Of a stretch of DNA of 51,402 bases, positions 23,800-32,128 are shown piece after piece. A model generated the notes under the pieces. That model saw only the letters and a list, made by a program, of their open reading frames with translations. It did not search any database and was not told the origin of the DNA. Source of the DNA: Candidatus Yanofskyibacteriota bacterium (GTDB lineage Bacteria > Patescibacteriota > Minisyncoccia > 2-02-FULL-40-12 > GWA2-44-9). Within the stretch, counting starts at the first letter, position 1; every line of letters starts with the position of its first letter. The stretch covers positions 1-51,402 of the forward strand of contig JACPNL010000002.1 of assembly GCA_016185505.1 (NCBI GenBank), written 5' to 3'. A program made the position numbers and the translations under genes.

Positions 23800-23838
23800 C
23801 CTGTGGATAAACGACTTGCGAAGTCGTTTATCCACAGG
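23800..23838. repeat. Palindrome I copy E, intergenic
   Basis: A perfect 39-bp copy in the gap between the variable protein and the convergent mannosyltransferase gene. A separate GCGGCTTGCGC/GCGCAAGCCG hairpin lies just before it (about 23751-23795). Confidence 0.95.
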
Positions 23839-23911
23839 GGTTAAAAGTGGCTTATTTGCTTGTTATTTGATCTGAATAACTCAATGGGGTTATTCATTGA
23901 GTTATTCAGGG

Positions 23912-25321
23912 TTATCTCCAACTCGCGAACCATATTCTGGTATTGTATGCTTTTTCCGACAGCGGTAGGCCATAGTTTAAGGGAGAGAAGAAAAGAAACG
24001 CGACAATGGCGGCGATTATAATTCCCGTGAAAATTTTTCGGGAGTTTTTTCCTGCGGTGAGCGACTCGTCCTGAGTTTTATCGAAGGAAGTCAAACTGGT
24101 TTGGTCAACCAGATAAACAAGTATTAGAATCGCAAAAATCAGAGCAGTTAGGTAGTGATATAGAAACATCACCCGTTTAACGCCGATAAAAGGCAGTAGA
24201 TTGAGGAAATATCCGCCCAAAAGAATTGTTAAAACCTTGTCCGGGATTCTTTTCTTAATGCTTAATACTAAATACTTAACACTGATTGCGACAGCAATCA
24301 TAGAGGCCCACCAAATTATTGGATTGCCGAAGAAGTAAATTCTGGCCGTATCCTTAACCCAATAATATATCGGCCTTGTCATAAGCGGCCAAGTGTACCA
24401 CTGGCTGCCGTAAGGATGAGTAGCGCCTAGCCGCTGATTGGACTTATACATCTCAATATTCAAGTTCGCTATATTTTTTAGCATGCCTTGTTCACGAAAA
24501 TCAGGTTTCATGAAAGCATCACCGGGGCCGGGCTTGGGCAGAAGCGAAAAGTGTAGGGCAAAAACAGAAAAATAAATAGCGAGGGATATGAAGAAAAAAG
24601 AGGCAAACTTCAAAACCGACATAAAATAAGCGATTGCTTGTTTTATGTCGGCTCTTTTGAACCTTAGAGTTTTGGCTGATTCAATTAAAATCGGCAAAGC
24701 AATGAAACTTAACCCTGTCCATTTGACAGAAATGGCTAAGCCGGCGAAGACGGCCATTAGAATTAAGTTAGCATGAGAACCTATTCTCAAATTCTTAAGA
24801 ATTTGAGAATAGGTTCTTTTATCTTGGTTTTTGTTTCGGCATCTGTATCTGAAATAAAATAATAAAGAAGTGAAGCCGAACAAAAGCAGGAATGGATCAA
24901 GAAGCATAAGCCGGGACTGGGTTAACAGCGCGTTATCGAAAATTATGAATAGACTGGCCGCGAAAGCGCCTATTCTTGAAATGCCAATCTGTAAGGCCAG
25001 AAGAAATATAATAATAGGCAGTAAAGTTCCTGCCATGGCGGGCAGAAAACGCAAAGCCAGATATTTTTTATCGGGAAATTCTTTGCCAATCTCGGTAAAA
25101 TTATATTCAGGCCTGAAATCAACTATTTTCGCAAAACCGGCGATTATCAATTTGCCTAAAGGCGGGTGGATGTCAAAGTAGTATTCTCCGGTATAATATC
25201 CTGACACAAATTTGCCGAAATGAACTTCGTCAAAGACTGTTTCATTGGGTTGCCCGAAAAAGGCGAAGTGCGTCGCTATGCTTAAGGATAGAATTATAAA
25301 TATTAACTTTTTATTGGTCAT
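23912..25321 (-). CDS. PMT/GT39-type protein O-mannosyltransferase
   Basis: 469 aa, multi-pass membrane glycosyltransferase. The acidic loop-1 motif FDEVHFGKF (~30-38) and HPPLGK (~53-58) are the family's catalytic and substrate landmarks; a YGSQWYTWPLMTRPIYYW stretch matches the PMT C-terminal loop. It would transfer a sugar from a polyprenyl carrier to exported proteins. Two repeat intrusions are in frame: a perfect 42-bp palindrome (24776-24817) and a SFDKTQDE segment near residues 415-424 that resembles a short repeat common in CPR genes. Confidence 0.82.
   Translation of the reverse strand: MTNKKLIFIILSLSIATHFAFFGQPNETVFDEVHFGKFVSGYYTGEYYFDIHPPLGKLIIAGFAKIVDFRPEYNFTEIGKEFPDKKYLALRFLPAMAGTLLPIIIFLLALQIGISRIGAFAASLFIIFDNALLTQSRLMLLDPFLLLFGFTSLLFYFRYRCRNKNQDKRTYSQILKNLRIGSHANLILMAVFAGLAISVKWTGLSFIALPILIESAKTLRFKRADIKQAIAYFMSVLKFASFFFISLAIYFSVFALHFSLLPKPGPGDAFMKPDFREQGMLKNIANLNIEMYKSNQRLGATHPYGSQWYTWPLMTRPIYYWVKDTARIYFFGNPIIWWASMIAVAISVKYLVLSIKKRIPDKVLTILLGGYFLNLLPFIGVKRVMFLYHYLTALIFAILILVYLVDQTSLTSFDKTQDESLTAGKNSRKIFTGIIIAAIVAFLFFSPLNYGLPLSEKAYNTRIWFASWR
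24776..24817. repeat. Perfect 42-bp palindrome inside the PMT gene (family III)
   Basis: Each 21-bp half is the exact complement of the other, with core ATTCTCAAATTCTT and AAGAATTTGAGAAT. It encodes QILKNLRIGS and flanking residues in a loop between transmembrane helices. A related palindrome with paired base changes is at 44557-44604. Confidence 0.9.
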
Positions 25322-25350
25322 ATCAATTATGATATGATAAAATATATATT

Positions 25351-26337
25351 ATGAACAATAAATACGATTTAATTATTGTGGGCGGTTCTGCCGCCGCTAC
25401 CGCTGCGGGTATTTACGCCGCTCGGCGCGGACTTAAGTTTAAAATTATCTCAAAGGATTTTGGCGGAGAGGTCGCTACTTCCGGCGAGATAGGCAACTGG
25501 CCGGGCATGTCTGAAACAAACGGGATTGAATTGGCCGAGAAATTCAAAGAACATTTGAGATTTTATAAAACGGATATAGAGGAAGGCGTTGAGGTTGAGA
25601 AAGTTGTCAAACAGCCGGACGGCTCGTTCTGTATTCAGACAAAAAGGGACGGAATCACTATGGCCGGTGACAAAACAGCCGAACAAGCAAACGGCAGAGC
25701 CGTCTGTGATTATCTTGCTAACACCGTTATTATCACCACCGGTGTTCATCCAAGACCGCTTAATGTTCCGGGGGAGAAAGAGTTCAGGAACAAGGGCGTA
25801 AGTTATTGTACGACTTGCGACGGGCCTCTTTTTGGCGGGAAGATAGTTGCTACCATCGGAGGCGGGAACTCGGCGCTGGAATCCGGTCTTATGCTGGCTG
25901 ATATTGCCGCAAAAGTTTATGTGCTCAATAAAAACCCACAATTTAAGGGCGATGATGTGTTGATAGAGAACTTAAAAAAGAAACAGAACGTTGAGATAAT
26001 ATATAATGCCAATACTATGGAAATACTCGGTGATAAGTTTGTGACGGGGCTGAAATATAAAGACAATTCGCCAATTGGCGAAGGAAATGAGCGGGAACTA
26101 AAACTAGACGGCACCTTTATCCATATAGGCATGATGCCCAATTCAGGGATAGTTCCCGAAGAAGTAGAGAAAAATCAATTTGGAGAAATAGTTGTCAATG
26201 CCAACTGCGAGACTAATATGCCCGGTCTTTATGCCGCTGGAGATGTGACGAATGTCCCGTTCAAACAGATAGTCATCGCCGCCGGACAAGGATGTATAGC
26301 AACCCTTTCTGCGGTTCAGTATTTGAATAAACTTTAA
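25351..26337 (+). CDS. trxB: Thioredoxin reductase
   Basis: 328 aa, FAD/NADPH two-domain reductase. FAD site GGSAAATAAGIYAARRG (~11-27; Ala replaces the usual second and third Gly), redox pair CTTC (~152-155, in place of CATC), NADPH-binding IGGGNSALE (~169-177) and the FAD-closing GLYAAGDV (~290-297). The 5' end overlaps an AT-rich promoter-like stretch and lacks a Shine-Dalgarno. It probably reduces cytoplasmic thioredoxin or glutaredoxin and, through CcdA, the exported thiol proteins. Confidence 0.9.
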   Translation: MNNKYDLIIVGGSAAATAAGIYAARRGLKFKIISKDFGGEVATSGEIGNWPGMSETNGIELAEKFKEHLRFYKTDIEEGVEVEKVVKQPDGSFCIQTKRDGITMAGDKTAEQANGRAVCDYLANTVIITTGVHPRPLNVPGEKEFRNKGVSYCTTCDGPLFGGKIVATIGGGNSALESGLMLADIAAKVYVLNKNPQFKGDDVLIENLKKKQNVEIIYNANTMEILGDKFVTGLKYKDNSPIGEGNERELKLDGTFIHIGMMPNSGIVPEEVEKNQFGEIVVNANCETNMPGLYAAGDVTNVPFKQIVIAAGQGCIATLSAVQYLNKL

Positions 26338-26339
26338 AA

Positions 26340-26455
26340 CTGTTGGAACTGTTGGAAATGTTCGAGATGTTGGAAATGAGAATAACAATTCGAACAAGCG
26401 AAGCCAATTCTGAATTGGCAAAGCGATCGAACATTTCAAACAATTCGAACCTCTA
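26340..26455. repeat. Fold-back spacer before rpiB
   Basis: GTTGGAACTGTTGGAAATG... (from about 26341) is matched by the complement of the right half (CATTTCAAACAATTCGAAC, to 26452), with three mismatches in 24 positions and a CCAATTC/GAATTGG hairpin between. The ATG follows a few bases later. Confidence 0.75.
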
Positions 26456-26457
26456 TA

Positions 26458-26988
26458 ATGATATATCTTGCTTCCGACCATCGAGGTTTCGAATTAAAAA
26501 ATAAGACCAAGGAATGGTTAAAAGAATGGGGATATGAATACGAAGATATGGGTCCTTTTGAGTACAACAAAGACGATGACTATCCCGATTTCATTCGCAA
26601 AGCCGCAGAGGCGGTTTCGAATGATCCCGAGAGAAGTCGAGGGATTATTCTTGGCGGCTCGGGACAGGGAGAAGCAATGGTTGCTAATCGTTATAAGGGC
26701 GTCAGAGCTGCGGTGTTTTATGGTCCGCCGTTTCAATTAAAACGCATGAGTTGGCGTAAGTGGTTGTTATTTGGAACCGGAGGAGCCGGCGTAATGCAGA
26801 TAGAAGAATTTAAAATATTTATAGAACTTATTAAATTATCCCGCGAACATAATAATGCCAACATACTGTCTTTGGGCGCTTCTTTTCTGGACGCAAGGGT
26901 CGTCAAAAAAATTATCAAACTCTGGCTTGAAACTCCTTTTCCCGGTGATGAGAGACACAAAAGAAGAATTGAAAAAATTGATTCTTAA
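26458..26988 (+). CDS. rpiB: Ribose-5-phosphate isomerase B / LacA-RpiB family
   Basis: 176 aa. Family motifs ASDHRGFELK (~5-14), DYPDF (~42-46), a GSGQGE loop (~69-74, where GTGIGM is usual) and NILSLGAS (~137-144). The usual catalytic Cys of the ICGTG loop is replaced (ILGGSG), so catalysis may differ. The C-terminal part has extra length compared with the ~150 aa family norm. The NDPERSRGI segment matches a short repeat seen in many CPR proteins. It would interconvert ribose-5-P and ribulose-5-P, upstream of Rpe at 34062. Confidence 0.8.
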   Translation: MIYLASDHRGFELKNKTKEWLKEWGYEYEDMGPFEYNKDDDYPDFIRKAAEAVSNDPERSRGIILGGSGQGEAMVANRYKGVRAAVFYGPPFQLKRMSWRKWLLFGTGGAGVMQIEEFKIFIELIKLSREHNNANILSLGASFLDARVVKKIIKLWLETPFPGDERHKRRIEKIDS

Positions 26989-27009
26989 ATTTTAATTAAT
27001 TTAATTTTT

Positions 27010-27034
27010 AAAATAAAACGGGGTATTAACCCCT
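27010..27034 (-). terminator. Terminator for the small minus-strand gene
   Basis: Read on the minus strand, GGGG, a TTAATA loop and CCCC are followed by GTTTTATTTT. Confidence 0.6.
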
Positions 27035-27196
27035 ATTTCCCCACCAAAAAGCGAATTTCATCCACCCTCCGCCAGCCAAGAGCGAGGTAATTAAAAAGAG
27101 GGCGGTGGCTAAAAGGCCAATGAATAACGCCACAAATTTTATCCCTCTGTTTTTGGGAGTTGCCGGTCTATTTTCGTAATCACCATCCAGAAGCAT
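27026..27196 (-). CDS. 56-aa membrane protein
   Basis: Reads MLLDGDYENRPATPKNRG, then a transmembrane helix (~19-41), then AGGGWMKFAFWWGNRG. An AAGAAG Shine-Dalgarno-like run lies before the ATG, and a terminator hairpin overlaps the stop on the minus strand. It fills the gap between rpiB and the FAD oxidase and is divergent from the latter. No family recognised. Confidence 0.6.
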   Translation of the reverse strand: MLLDGDYENRPATPKNRGIKFVALFIGLLATALFLITSLLAGGGWMKFAFWWGNRG

Positions 27197-27249
27197 TTTG
27201 GCTCTTCTTTGTGAAACAACTAACTACCATATTGAAGTATTAAGACAAT

Positions 27250-28947
27250 ATGTCAAATCAAATCGGGGAAGTTGTAAAAGGCGAGGTTATAACGGATAAT
27301 AATGAGTTAAAAATATATAGCCGCGATGCTAGCATTTTTGAAATTAAGCCTCAATTGATTGTCAAACCTAAGGACGCTGAGGATATTAAAAATTTGGTCA
27401 AATTTGTTGGGGAACACAAATCCTCAAATCCAGGCCTGTCTATAACAGCCCGGGCCGGCGGTTCGGATATGACAGGCGGGCCATTAAACGAGTCAATTAT
27501 TTTGGATTTTACGGCTCATATGAACAAAATCCTGTATGTAGAGGAGCGCCCTCCACATGCTGTTGTTGAGCCCGGCGCTTTTTATCGCGATTTTGAGAAA
27601 GAAACTCTGAAAAAGAATCTGCTGTTGCCCTCTTATCCGGCGTCTCGTGAACTTGCCGCCGTAGGCGGTATGGTCGCAAATAATGCCGGCGGGGAGAAAT
27701 CCTTGCGCTACGGAAAAACGGCGGACTATGTCGAAGAGCTCAATGTGGTCTTAAGTGACGGAAATGAATATGTTTTTAAGTCCTTAACTTCTACAGAACT
27801 TGAACAAAAAAAGATTCAGAATGACTTTGAAGGCGAGATTTATCGTCAAATTCACCAATTACTAATTACCAATTACCAATTGCTAAAGAACGCCAAGCCC
27901 GACGTTTCTAAGAACTCCGCCGGTTATGCGCTTTGGAATGTAGTGACTTCTAACGGGATTGATTTGACAAAGTTATTTGTCGGTTCACAAGGAACTCTCG
28001 GGATTATTACCAAGATTAAATTTCGGCTGATAAAACCCGCAAAATATTCCCAACTTCTGGTTATATTCCTTAAAGATCTGGACAAATTGGGCGACTTGGT
28101 GAATGAGTTGAACGAATATGAGCCGGAAAGCGTGGAATCATACGACGACAACACGATTAAACTAGCTTTTAAAATATTGCCTGACCTTATAAAAAAGATC
28201 GGTATCGGTGTTTTATTCAGGTTTATACCGGATGCGTGGGCTATTGCGACAAAGGGTATTCCTAAATTAGTAATATTGGCAGAGGTCACCCCGCACCAGA
28301 GAAAGCAGATGCCTTCGGCAACAGAAACTGCTTTCACGGTGACGGGGCAGGCCGGAGAAAGTGAAAGAGATTTAAAGACGAGAGTGCAAAAAATAAAACA
28401 AGAAATTGAATCAAAATTTAAAGTCAGAACCAGAATTGCTTCAAGTAAGGCAGATATTCAAAAATACTGGACGATAAGGCGGGAAAGCTTTAATTTACTT
28501 AGAAAACACGTGAAAGGAAGAAAGACCGCTCCGTTCATTGATGACATTATCGTGAAACCACAGTACTTGCCCGAATTTTTGCCCGAATTAAATCAAATAT
28601 TAGACGAATATAAGGCATATATGCTCTATACAATAGCCGGTCATCCTGGCGACGGCAATTTTCACATTATTCCGTTGATGAATCTTGAAGACGAAAAGTC
28701 GCGTCAAATAATTCCCGAATTGTCAGAAAGAGTCTACAATTTGGTTATTAAATACGGCGGATCAATAACAGCCGAGCACAACGACGGTCTTATCAGAACG
28801 CCGTATCTTGAAAAGATGTACGGCACGGAGGTCTATGGACTATTTGAAAAAGTTAAAGACATCTTTGACCCGCAAAATATTTTTAATCCCGGAAAGAAAG
28901 TAAGAGGGGATCTAGCGTACGCGATCGAACACATTAAAACGGACTGA
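27250..28947 (+). CDS. FAD-linked oxidase of the GlcD/D-lactate dehydrogenase type
   Basis: 565 aa. The FAD-binding PCMH region has ARAGGSDMTGGPL (~75-87), AAVGGMVANNAGGEKSLRYGKT (~137-158) and VGSQGTLGIIT (~243-253). The C-terminal cap ends with GHPGDGNFH (~462-470) and AEHNDGL...FDPQNIFNPGKK, typical of glycolate oxidase or D-lactate dehydrogenase. It would oxidise a 2-hydroxy acid; substrate and acceptor are uncertain. The HQLLITNYQLLKN segment (~199-211) is encoded by low-complexity AT-rich DNA like that of intergenic repeats. Confidence 0.85.
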   Translation: MSNQIGEVVKGEVITDNNELKIYSRDASIFEIKPQLIVKPKDAEDIKNLVKFVGEHKSSNPGLSITARAGGSDMTGGPLNESIILDFTAHMNKILYVEERPPHAVVEPGAFYRDFEKETLKKNLLLPSYPASRELAAVGGMVANNAGGEKSLRYGKTADYVEELNVVLSDGNEYVFKSLTSTELEQKKIQNDFEGEIYRQIHQLLITNYQLLKNAKPDVSKNSAGYALWNVVTSNGIDLTKLFVGSQGTLGIITKIKFRLIKPAKYSQLLVIFLKDLDKLGDLVNELNEYEPESVESYDDNTIKLAFKILPDLIKKIGIGVLFRFIPDAWAIATKGIPKLVILAEVTPHQRKQMPSATETAFTVTGQAGESERDLKTRVQKIKQEIESKFKVRTRIASSKADIQKYWTIRRESFNLLRKHVKGRKTAPFIDDIIVKPQYLPEFLPELNQILDEYKAYMLYTIAGHPGDGNFHIIPLMNLEDEKSRQIIPELSERVYNLVIKYGGSITAEHNDGLIRTPYLEKMYGTEVYGLFEKVKDIFDPQNIFNPGKKVRGDLAYAIEHIKTD

Positions 28948-29037
28948 TCTAATTAGTATGATATTGTGATATATCATACTGAAAAGATCGGCAGAAATTG
29001 TGTTGCGTCGGCGGGAAAAAACGCTTAACATATTACC

Positions 29038-31287
29038 ATGGAACCCAAACCGGAAAACCTATACAAACGATCCCAAGAGCGCAAAGCGTTGCGTTCGACT
29101 TTGGAGCGAGAATTGGAACTCCCCAGTGGCAATCCCGCATTGATTCAGAAAGAGTTGGAGGATATTGAATCTAAATTACAAGGGAGCATTTTTCGCGAAG
29201 GAGGTTTTACCAAAATGAAAGAAAGAATACGAAGAGAAAGAGCCAAAGCGGAAGAAGATTGGTCCTCAATTGACGAGTCCGCGATTGCTTCGGAAATTCC
29301 CGAGTATCCGGAAACAAAAACCGCGCTTGAAGGCCGTGAGGCGTTAAAGGATTTTGAAGTGCGCCGTCAGATGGATATTAAGGCCAATCCTAAAGCAAAA
29401 AACGTGTACGAAAAACTTCTGGCTTCCGCCAGAACTTCCCGCCAAGAAACAGAATCAAAAATCGCAACTCTCAAGTCAGAAAATCCAACCGCCCTTAAGG
29501 CGACGGAGCTTGTTGAATACGCATTCGATCTTCATAAAGAGGGCCATATTGTTGTCACGCCGTCGGTTCAAGAGGATTTGGACCAGATCGGCGGTAGGAT
29601 GATTGTCGGCAAGCCGATGTTTCTTCATGGGCCGACCGGTACAGGCAAGACATCTTTGGCTCGTCTTGCCGCCAAGCGTTTTACCGGTAAAAATGCCGAG
29701 ATGGTCTATTCTAATCCCCAGACCCGCGAGTCCAGCGTTTGGGGGAAAACCGGCATTCGTCCCGCCAAAGGCGAAGCTGGCGCCCATGGCGCCATAGAAA
29801 CAGTTGATATTTACGGCCCGCTCGCCAAAGCGATGAGTGAGGGCAAGGCCGTTATCTTTGACGAGTTCACCGCTCTGCCCAGAGAACAGATGGTTTTTAT
29901 CAAAGGCATCTTTAATGCCAAGCCGGGCGATGAAGTGAATGTCGTCGGCAACGGACGGATCAGAATTATGCCGGGTTTTCAGATGATCTTCACTGCAAAC
30001 TTGAAATCGGAAAAGAATATTGAACGCCAGGAACTGCCCCCGGAGATCGCCAGAGAATTTGAACAAAACAATCTTAAAATTAACTATTTGCCAAGGCATG
30101 AGGCATTTGATGTTGTATTGGCTCGTCTTATGCAAAAAGACGGATCGGTCAATATGTCCTGGCACGATATGAACGAAACGATACCAAATTTTTTGGACGC
30201 AATGGCCGAGATCCAGACCGCCTATACAGGGACGCTTGGTTCAAATACGGCTCGTTTAGTCGGAGGCATGGATGCCAGCGGTAAGACGCCGGGTCTTAAG
30301 AAACTTGTTCTAACCCAGGGGACGGTGGAGGCGATACTAGAGGCCTGGCAGATCCATTCAGGGGATGAGGAGCATTTATCATTTACTGAATTTCTGGATC
30401 AACGCCTTAAAACAACCCTGACTTTTGAAGAATATCTTCTTGCCGATCGGGTTCTGGCGGCGAAGATCCTCGCCTCAAAAGGACTTCTACGAACCGTTAC
30501 GCCTACAGACCTTAACTTGCCCAACGACGTATTTAATTTTGACGCCGCTAAAAAATTGAGAGAAAACAAAGAGGCGGTCCAAAAACTCATTGATGACTCT
30601 TCAAATGAAACCCGCATTTCTTTGAAAGAATTAGTTGATTTGGACCCTTTCAACATAAGAACCGCCAAAACCAAAGATATTGCCGCTGAATTTGGGGTCG
30701 GTTCCGAGCTAGACAGAGATGCCTTAATTCCCGACCGCGAAAAAATTAACCAGACCTTCGGGAGTTTTCTGAAGAATTCATATAAGGAGTCGTGGGGTGG
30801 AAACGATCAGGAGGTGGCTAAAGCCGGGGAACAGCCGGAAGTCGTGCGTCCTCAAGACGTTGACTGGGGGAATACCATCCAAATTGATGCTTCAAAATTC
30901 GGAGAATACACCCTGAATCCCGACACGATTAACGTTGACTGGGAGAATATTCCCAAAGAAAAAATAAAGGTCTTGGATTTTAATCAATTTGTCGGCAAAC
31001 CGCGCTGGGAATTGGCCAAATATATCACGACAGAATGGCCCGACAGGTATAAATACCATATCCCAGGCATTGAATATTGGAAATATGTTTTTGAGCACCC
31101 TGACAAAGCCCCCGACTTGTTAAAAGATGGAAATTATCATTACTTCTTCGGCTCCATCTTCCGAGACTCGGACGGCCACTGGGCTGTGCCGCTCGTGATT
31201 CAGGATGGTTCGCGTTTCAAGCGGTACGGCCATTGGCGGGGCTACCAGTGGAACTCCAATTTCCGTGTTGTCCTCCTCGAGAAGTGA
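29038..31287 (+). CDS. MoxR-type AAA+ ATPase with a DGR-like variable C-terminal domain
   Basis: 749 aa. Residues ~1-170 are charged and helical. The AAA+ domain has Walker A GPTGTGKTS (~198-206), Walker B VIFDEF (~272-277) and a PGFQMIFTAN sensor-like segment (~316-325), as in MoxR/RavA ATPases that remodel proteins with VWA partners. A linker follows, then a ~140-aa domain (~608-749) homologous to the stand-alone protein at 23136, ending in RVVLLEK. No signal peptide, so it is cytoplasmic. The VWA gene at 32129 is the expected partner, and a MazF-like gene lies between them. An ATP-driven machine with a diversified ligand-binding end is the simplest reading. Confidence 0.82.
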   Translation: MEPKPENLYKRSQERKALRSTLERELELPSGNPALIQKELEDIESKLQGSIFREGGFTKMKERIRRERAKAEEDWSSIDESAIASEIPEYPETKTALEGREALKDFEVRRQMDIKANPKAKNVYEKLLASARTSRQETESKIATLKSENPTALKATELVEYAFDLHKEGHIVVTPSVQEDLDQIGGRMIVGKPMFLHGPTGTGKTSLARLAAKRFTGKNAEMVYSNPQTRESSVWGKTGIRPAKGEAGAHGAIETVDIYGPLAKAMSEGKAVIFDEFTALPREQMVFIKGIFNAKPGDEVNVVGNGRIRIMPGFQMIFTANLKSEKNIERQELPPEIAREFEQNNLKINYLPRHEAFDVVLARLMQKDGSVNMSWHDMNETIPNFLDAMAEIQTAYTGTLGSNTARLVGGMDASGKTPGLKKLVLTQGTVEAILEAWQIHSGDEEHLSFTEFLDQRLKTTLTFEEYLLADRVLAAKILASKGLLRTVTPTDLNLPNDVFNFDAAKKLRENKEAVQKLIDDSSNETRISLKELVDLDPFNIRTAKTKDIAAEFGVGSELDRDALIPDREKINQTFGSFLKNSYKESWGGNDQEVAKAGEQPEVVRPQDVDWGNTIQIDASKFGEYTLNPDTINVDWENIPKEKIKVLDFNQFVGKPRWELAKYITTEWPDRYKYHIPGIEYWKYVFEHPDKAPDLLKDGNYHYFFGSIFRDSDGHWAVPLVIQDGSRFKRYGHWRGYQWNSNFRVVLLEK
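31160..31287 (+). other. Putative DGR variable repeat (VR2) at the 3' end of the AAA+ gene
   Basis: Aligns gap-free with 23563-23690. The variable codons are concentrated around HWAVPLVIQDG and HWRGYQWNSNF. The conserved 3' end and flank run to about 31334 with one mismatch. No template repeat or reverse transcriptase was found in the window. Confidence 0.65.
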
Positions 31288-31390
31288 TTTTTGTTTTTGA
31301 ATTTTTGTTCTCTTTTCTTTGAATTTTGATTTTCTCGGCTGGGTACATTTTACTGACCATCGTGTTTTGCGAGCAAAAACAAAAAGAAGG

Positions 31391-31513
31391 ATGTTGGTAA
31401 AACTGAACAGAGCATCTGAAACTTCCGTCGCTTCGTATAAAGGTCTTCTGAAACACGGCAACATGTATAAATTATCTGAAAAGCTGTTTGGCTTTGAAGA
31501 TAAAATGTATTAA
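31391..31513 (+). CDS. Possible 40-aa protein upstream of the MazF-like toxin
   Basis: MLVKLNRASETSVASYKGLLKHGNMYKLSEKLFGFEDKMY, ending eight bases before the toxin start. The position is where an antitoxin would be. It is short, lacks a known DNA-binding fold and its Shine-Dalgarno-like AAGAAGG touches the ATG, so it may be a remnant or not a gene. The frame is open further upstream but that part is DGR flank. Confidence 0.35.
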   Translation: MLVKLNRASETSVASYKGLLKHGNMYKLSEKLFGFEDKMY

Positions 31514-31521
31514 TATAAGGT

Positions 31522-31944
31522 ATGGATGAGTTTAATAAAGACTTTGATAAGTGGAATAAAGTGAAGAAGCAGCTTAACTCAAACGAAGATAATGTTAATT
31601 TTTATCCAAAAGAAGGACAAGTTTGGTTTTGTTCTGTCGGCGTAAATATTGGGTACGAACAGGACGGGACGGGACGTATATTTGAACGGCCGGTATTAGT
31701 AGTCAAGAAATTTAATAATAAAATGTACTGGGTTGTGCCCCTGTCAACAAAGCACAAACAATATGATTTCTATTTTAACTTTGTAGATCCAAACGGACAA
31801 AAAGCATCAGCAATTCTTGCCCAACTACGCCTTTTGAGCATAAGACGGTTTATTCGAGATATGTATATGATCTCTGACGATATTTTTGAAGGAATTTTGG
31901 TAAAATTGAGAAACTTTATAAACAAATCGAAACCCCGCTTTTAG
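31522..31944 (+). CDS. MazF/PemK-like toxin-family protein
   Basis: 140 aa. The core KEGQVWFCSVGVNIGYEQDGTGRIFERPVLVV (~29-61), a PLSTK loop (~75-79) and AILAQLRLLSIRRF (~97-110) match the MazF/PemK endoribonuclease fold. The family cleaves mRNA. No recognised antitoxin is adjacent; only a 40-aa reading frame precedes it. It lies between the AAA+ ATPase and the VWA gene in the same direction, so it could be an effector of that locus (inference). The stop lies in the loop of a terminator hairpin. Confidence 0.75.
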   Translation: MDEFNKDFDKWNKVKKQLNSNEDNVNFYPKEGQVWFCSVGVNIGYEQDGTGRIFERPVLVVKKFNNKMYWVVPLSTKHKQYDFYFNFVDPNGQKASAILAQLRLLSIRRFIRDMYMISDDIFEGILVKLRNFINKSKPRF

Positions 31945-31954
31945 GGCGGGGTTT
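31930..31954 (+). terminator. Intrinsic terminator
   Basis: AAACCCCGC and GCGGGGTTT arms; the toxin stop codon is in the loop. A second palindrome, GGACAAAATTTTGTCC, follows at about 32022. Confidence 0.7.
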
Positions 31955-32128
31955 CTCGAAGCCCGAAGGCGCTTTATTGAGCCAAATTAACAGGTAATAA
32001 ACTTGATGTCAATAGGGGATTGTGGACAAAATTTTGTCCCCCTTGCGGGGGCCGACCCGAAGGCATTTGTAATTTAATCATATCATAGAAGGAAGTAAAA
32101 AGTCAATAGTAGTTTATCAACACTATAA

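Noticed and set aside
7591-23838. Palindrome I as an ordinary transcription terminator
   Set aside because: There is no T run, two copies lie inside coding regions and the arms are identical between copies far beyond what a terminator needs.
7591-23838. Palindrome I as a Rickettsia palindromic element
   Set aside because: The in-frame behaviour is similar, but the sequence does not match what I know of that family and the host group is different.
29476-30165. 229-codon minus-strand frame opposite the AAA+ gene
   Set aside because: It is a shadow of the ATPase coding frame with no recognisable motif.
29038-31287. DGR reverse transcriptase or template repeat within the window
   Set aside because: No frame has reverse-transcriptase motifs, and no third copy of the variable segment was found on reading both strands.
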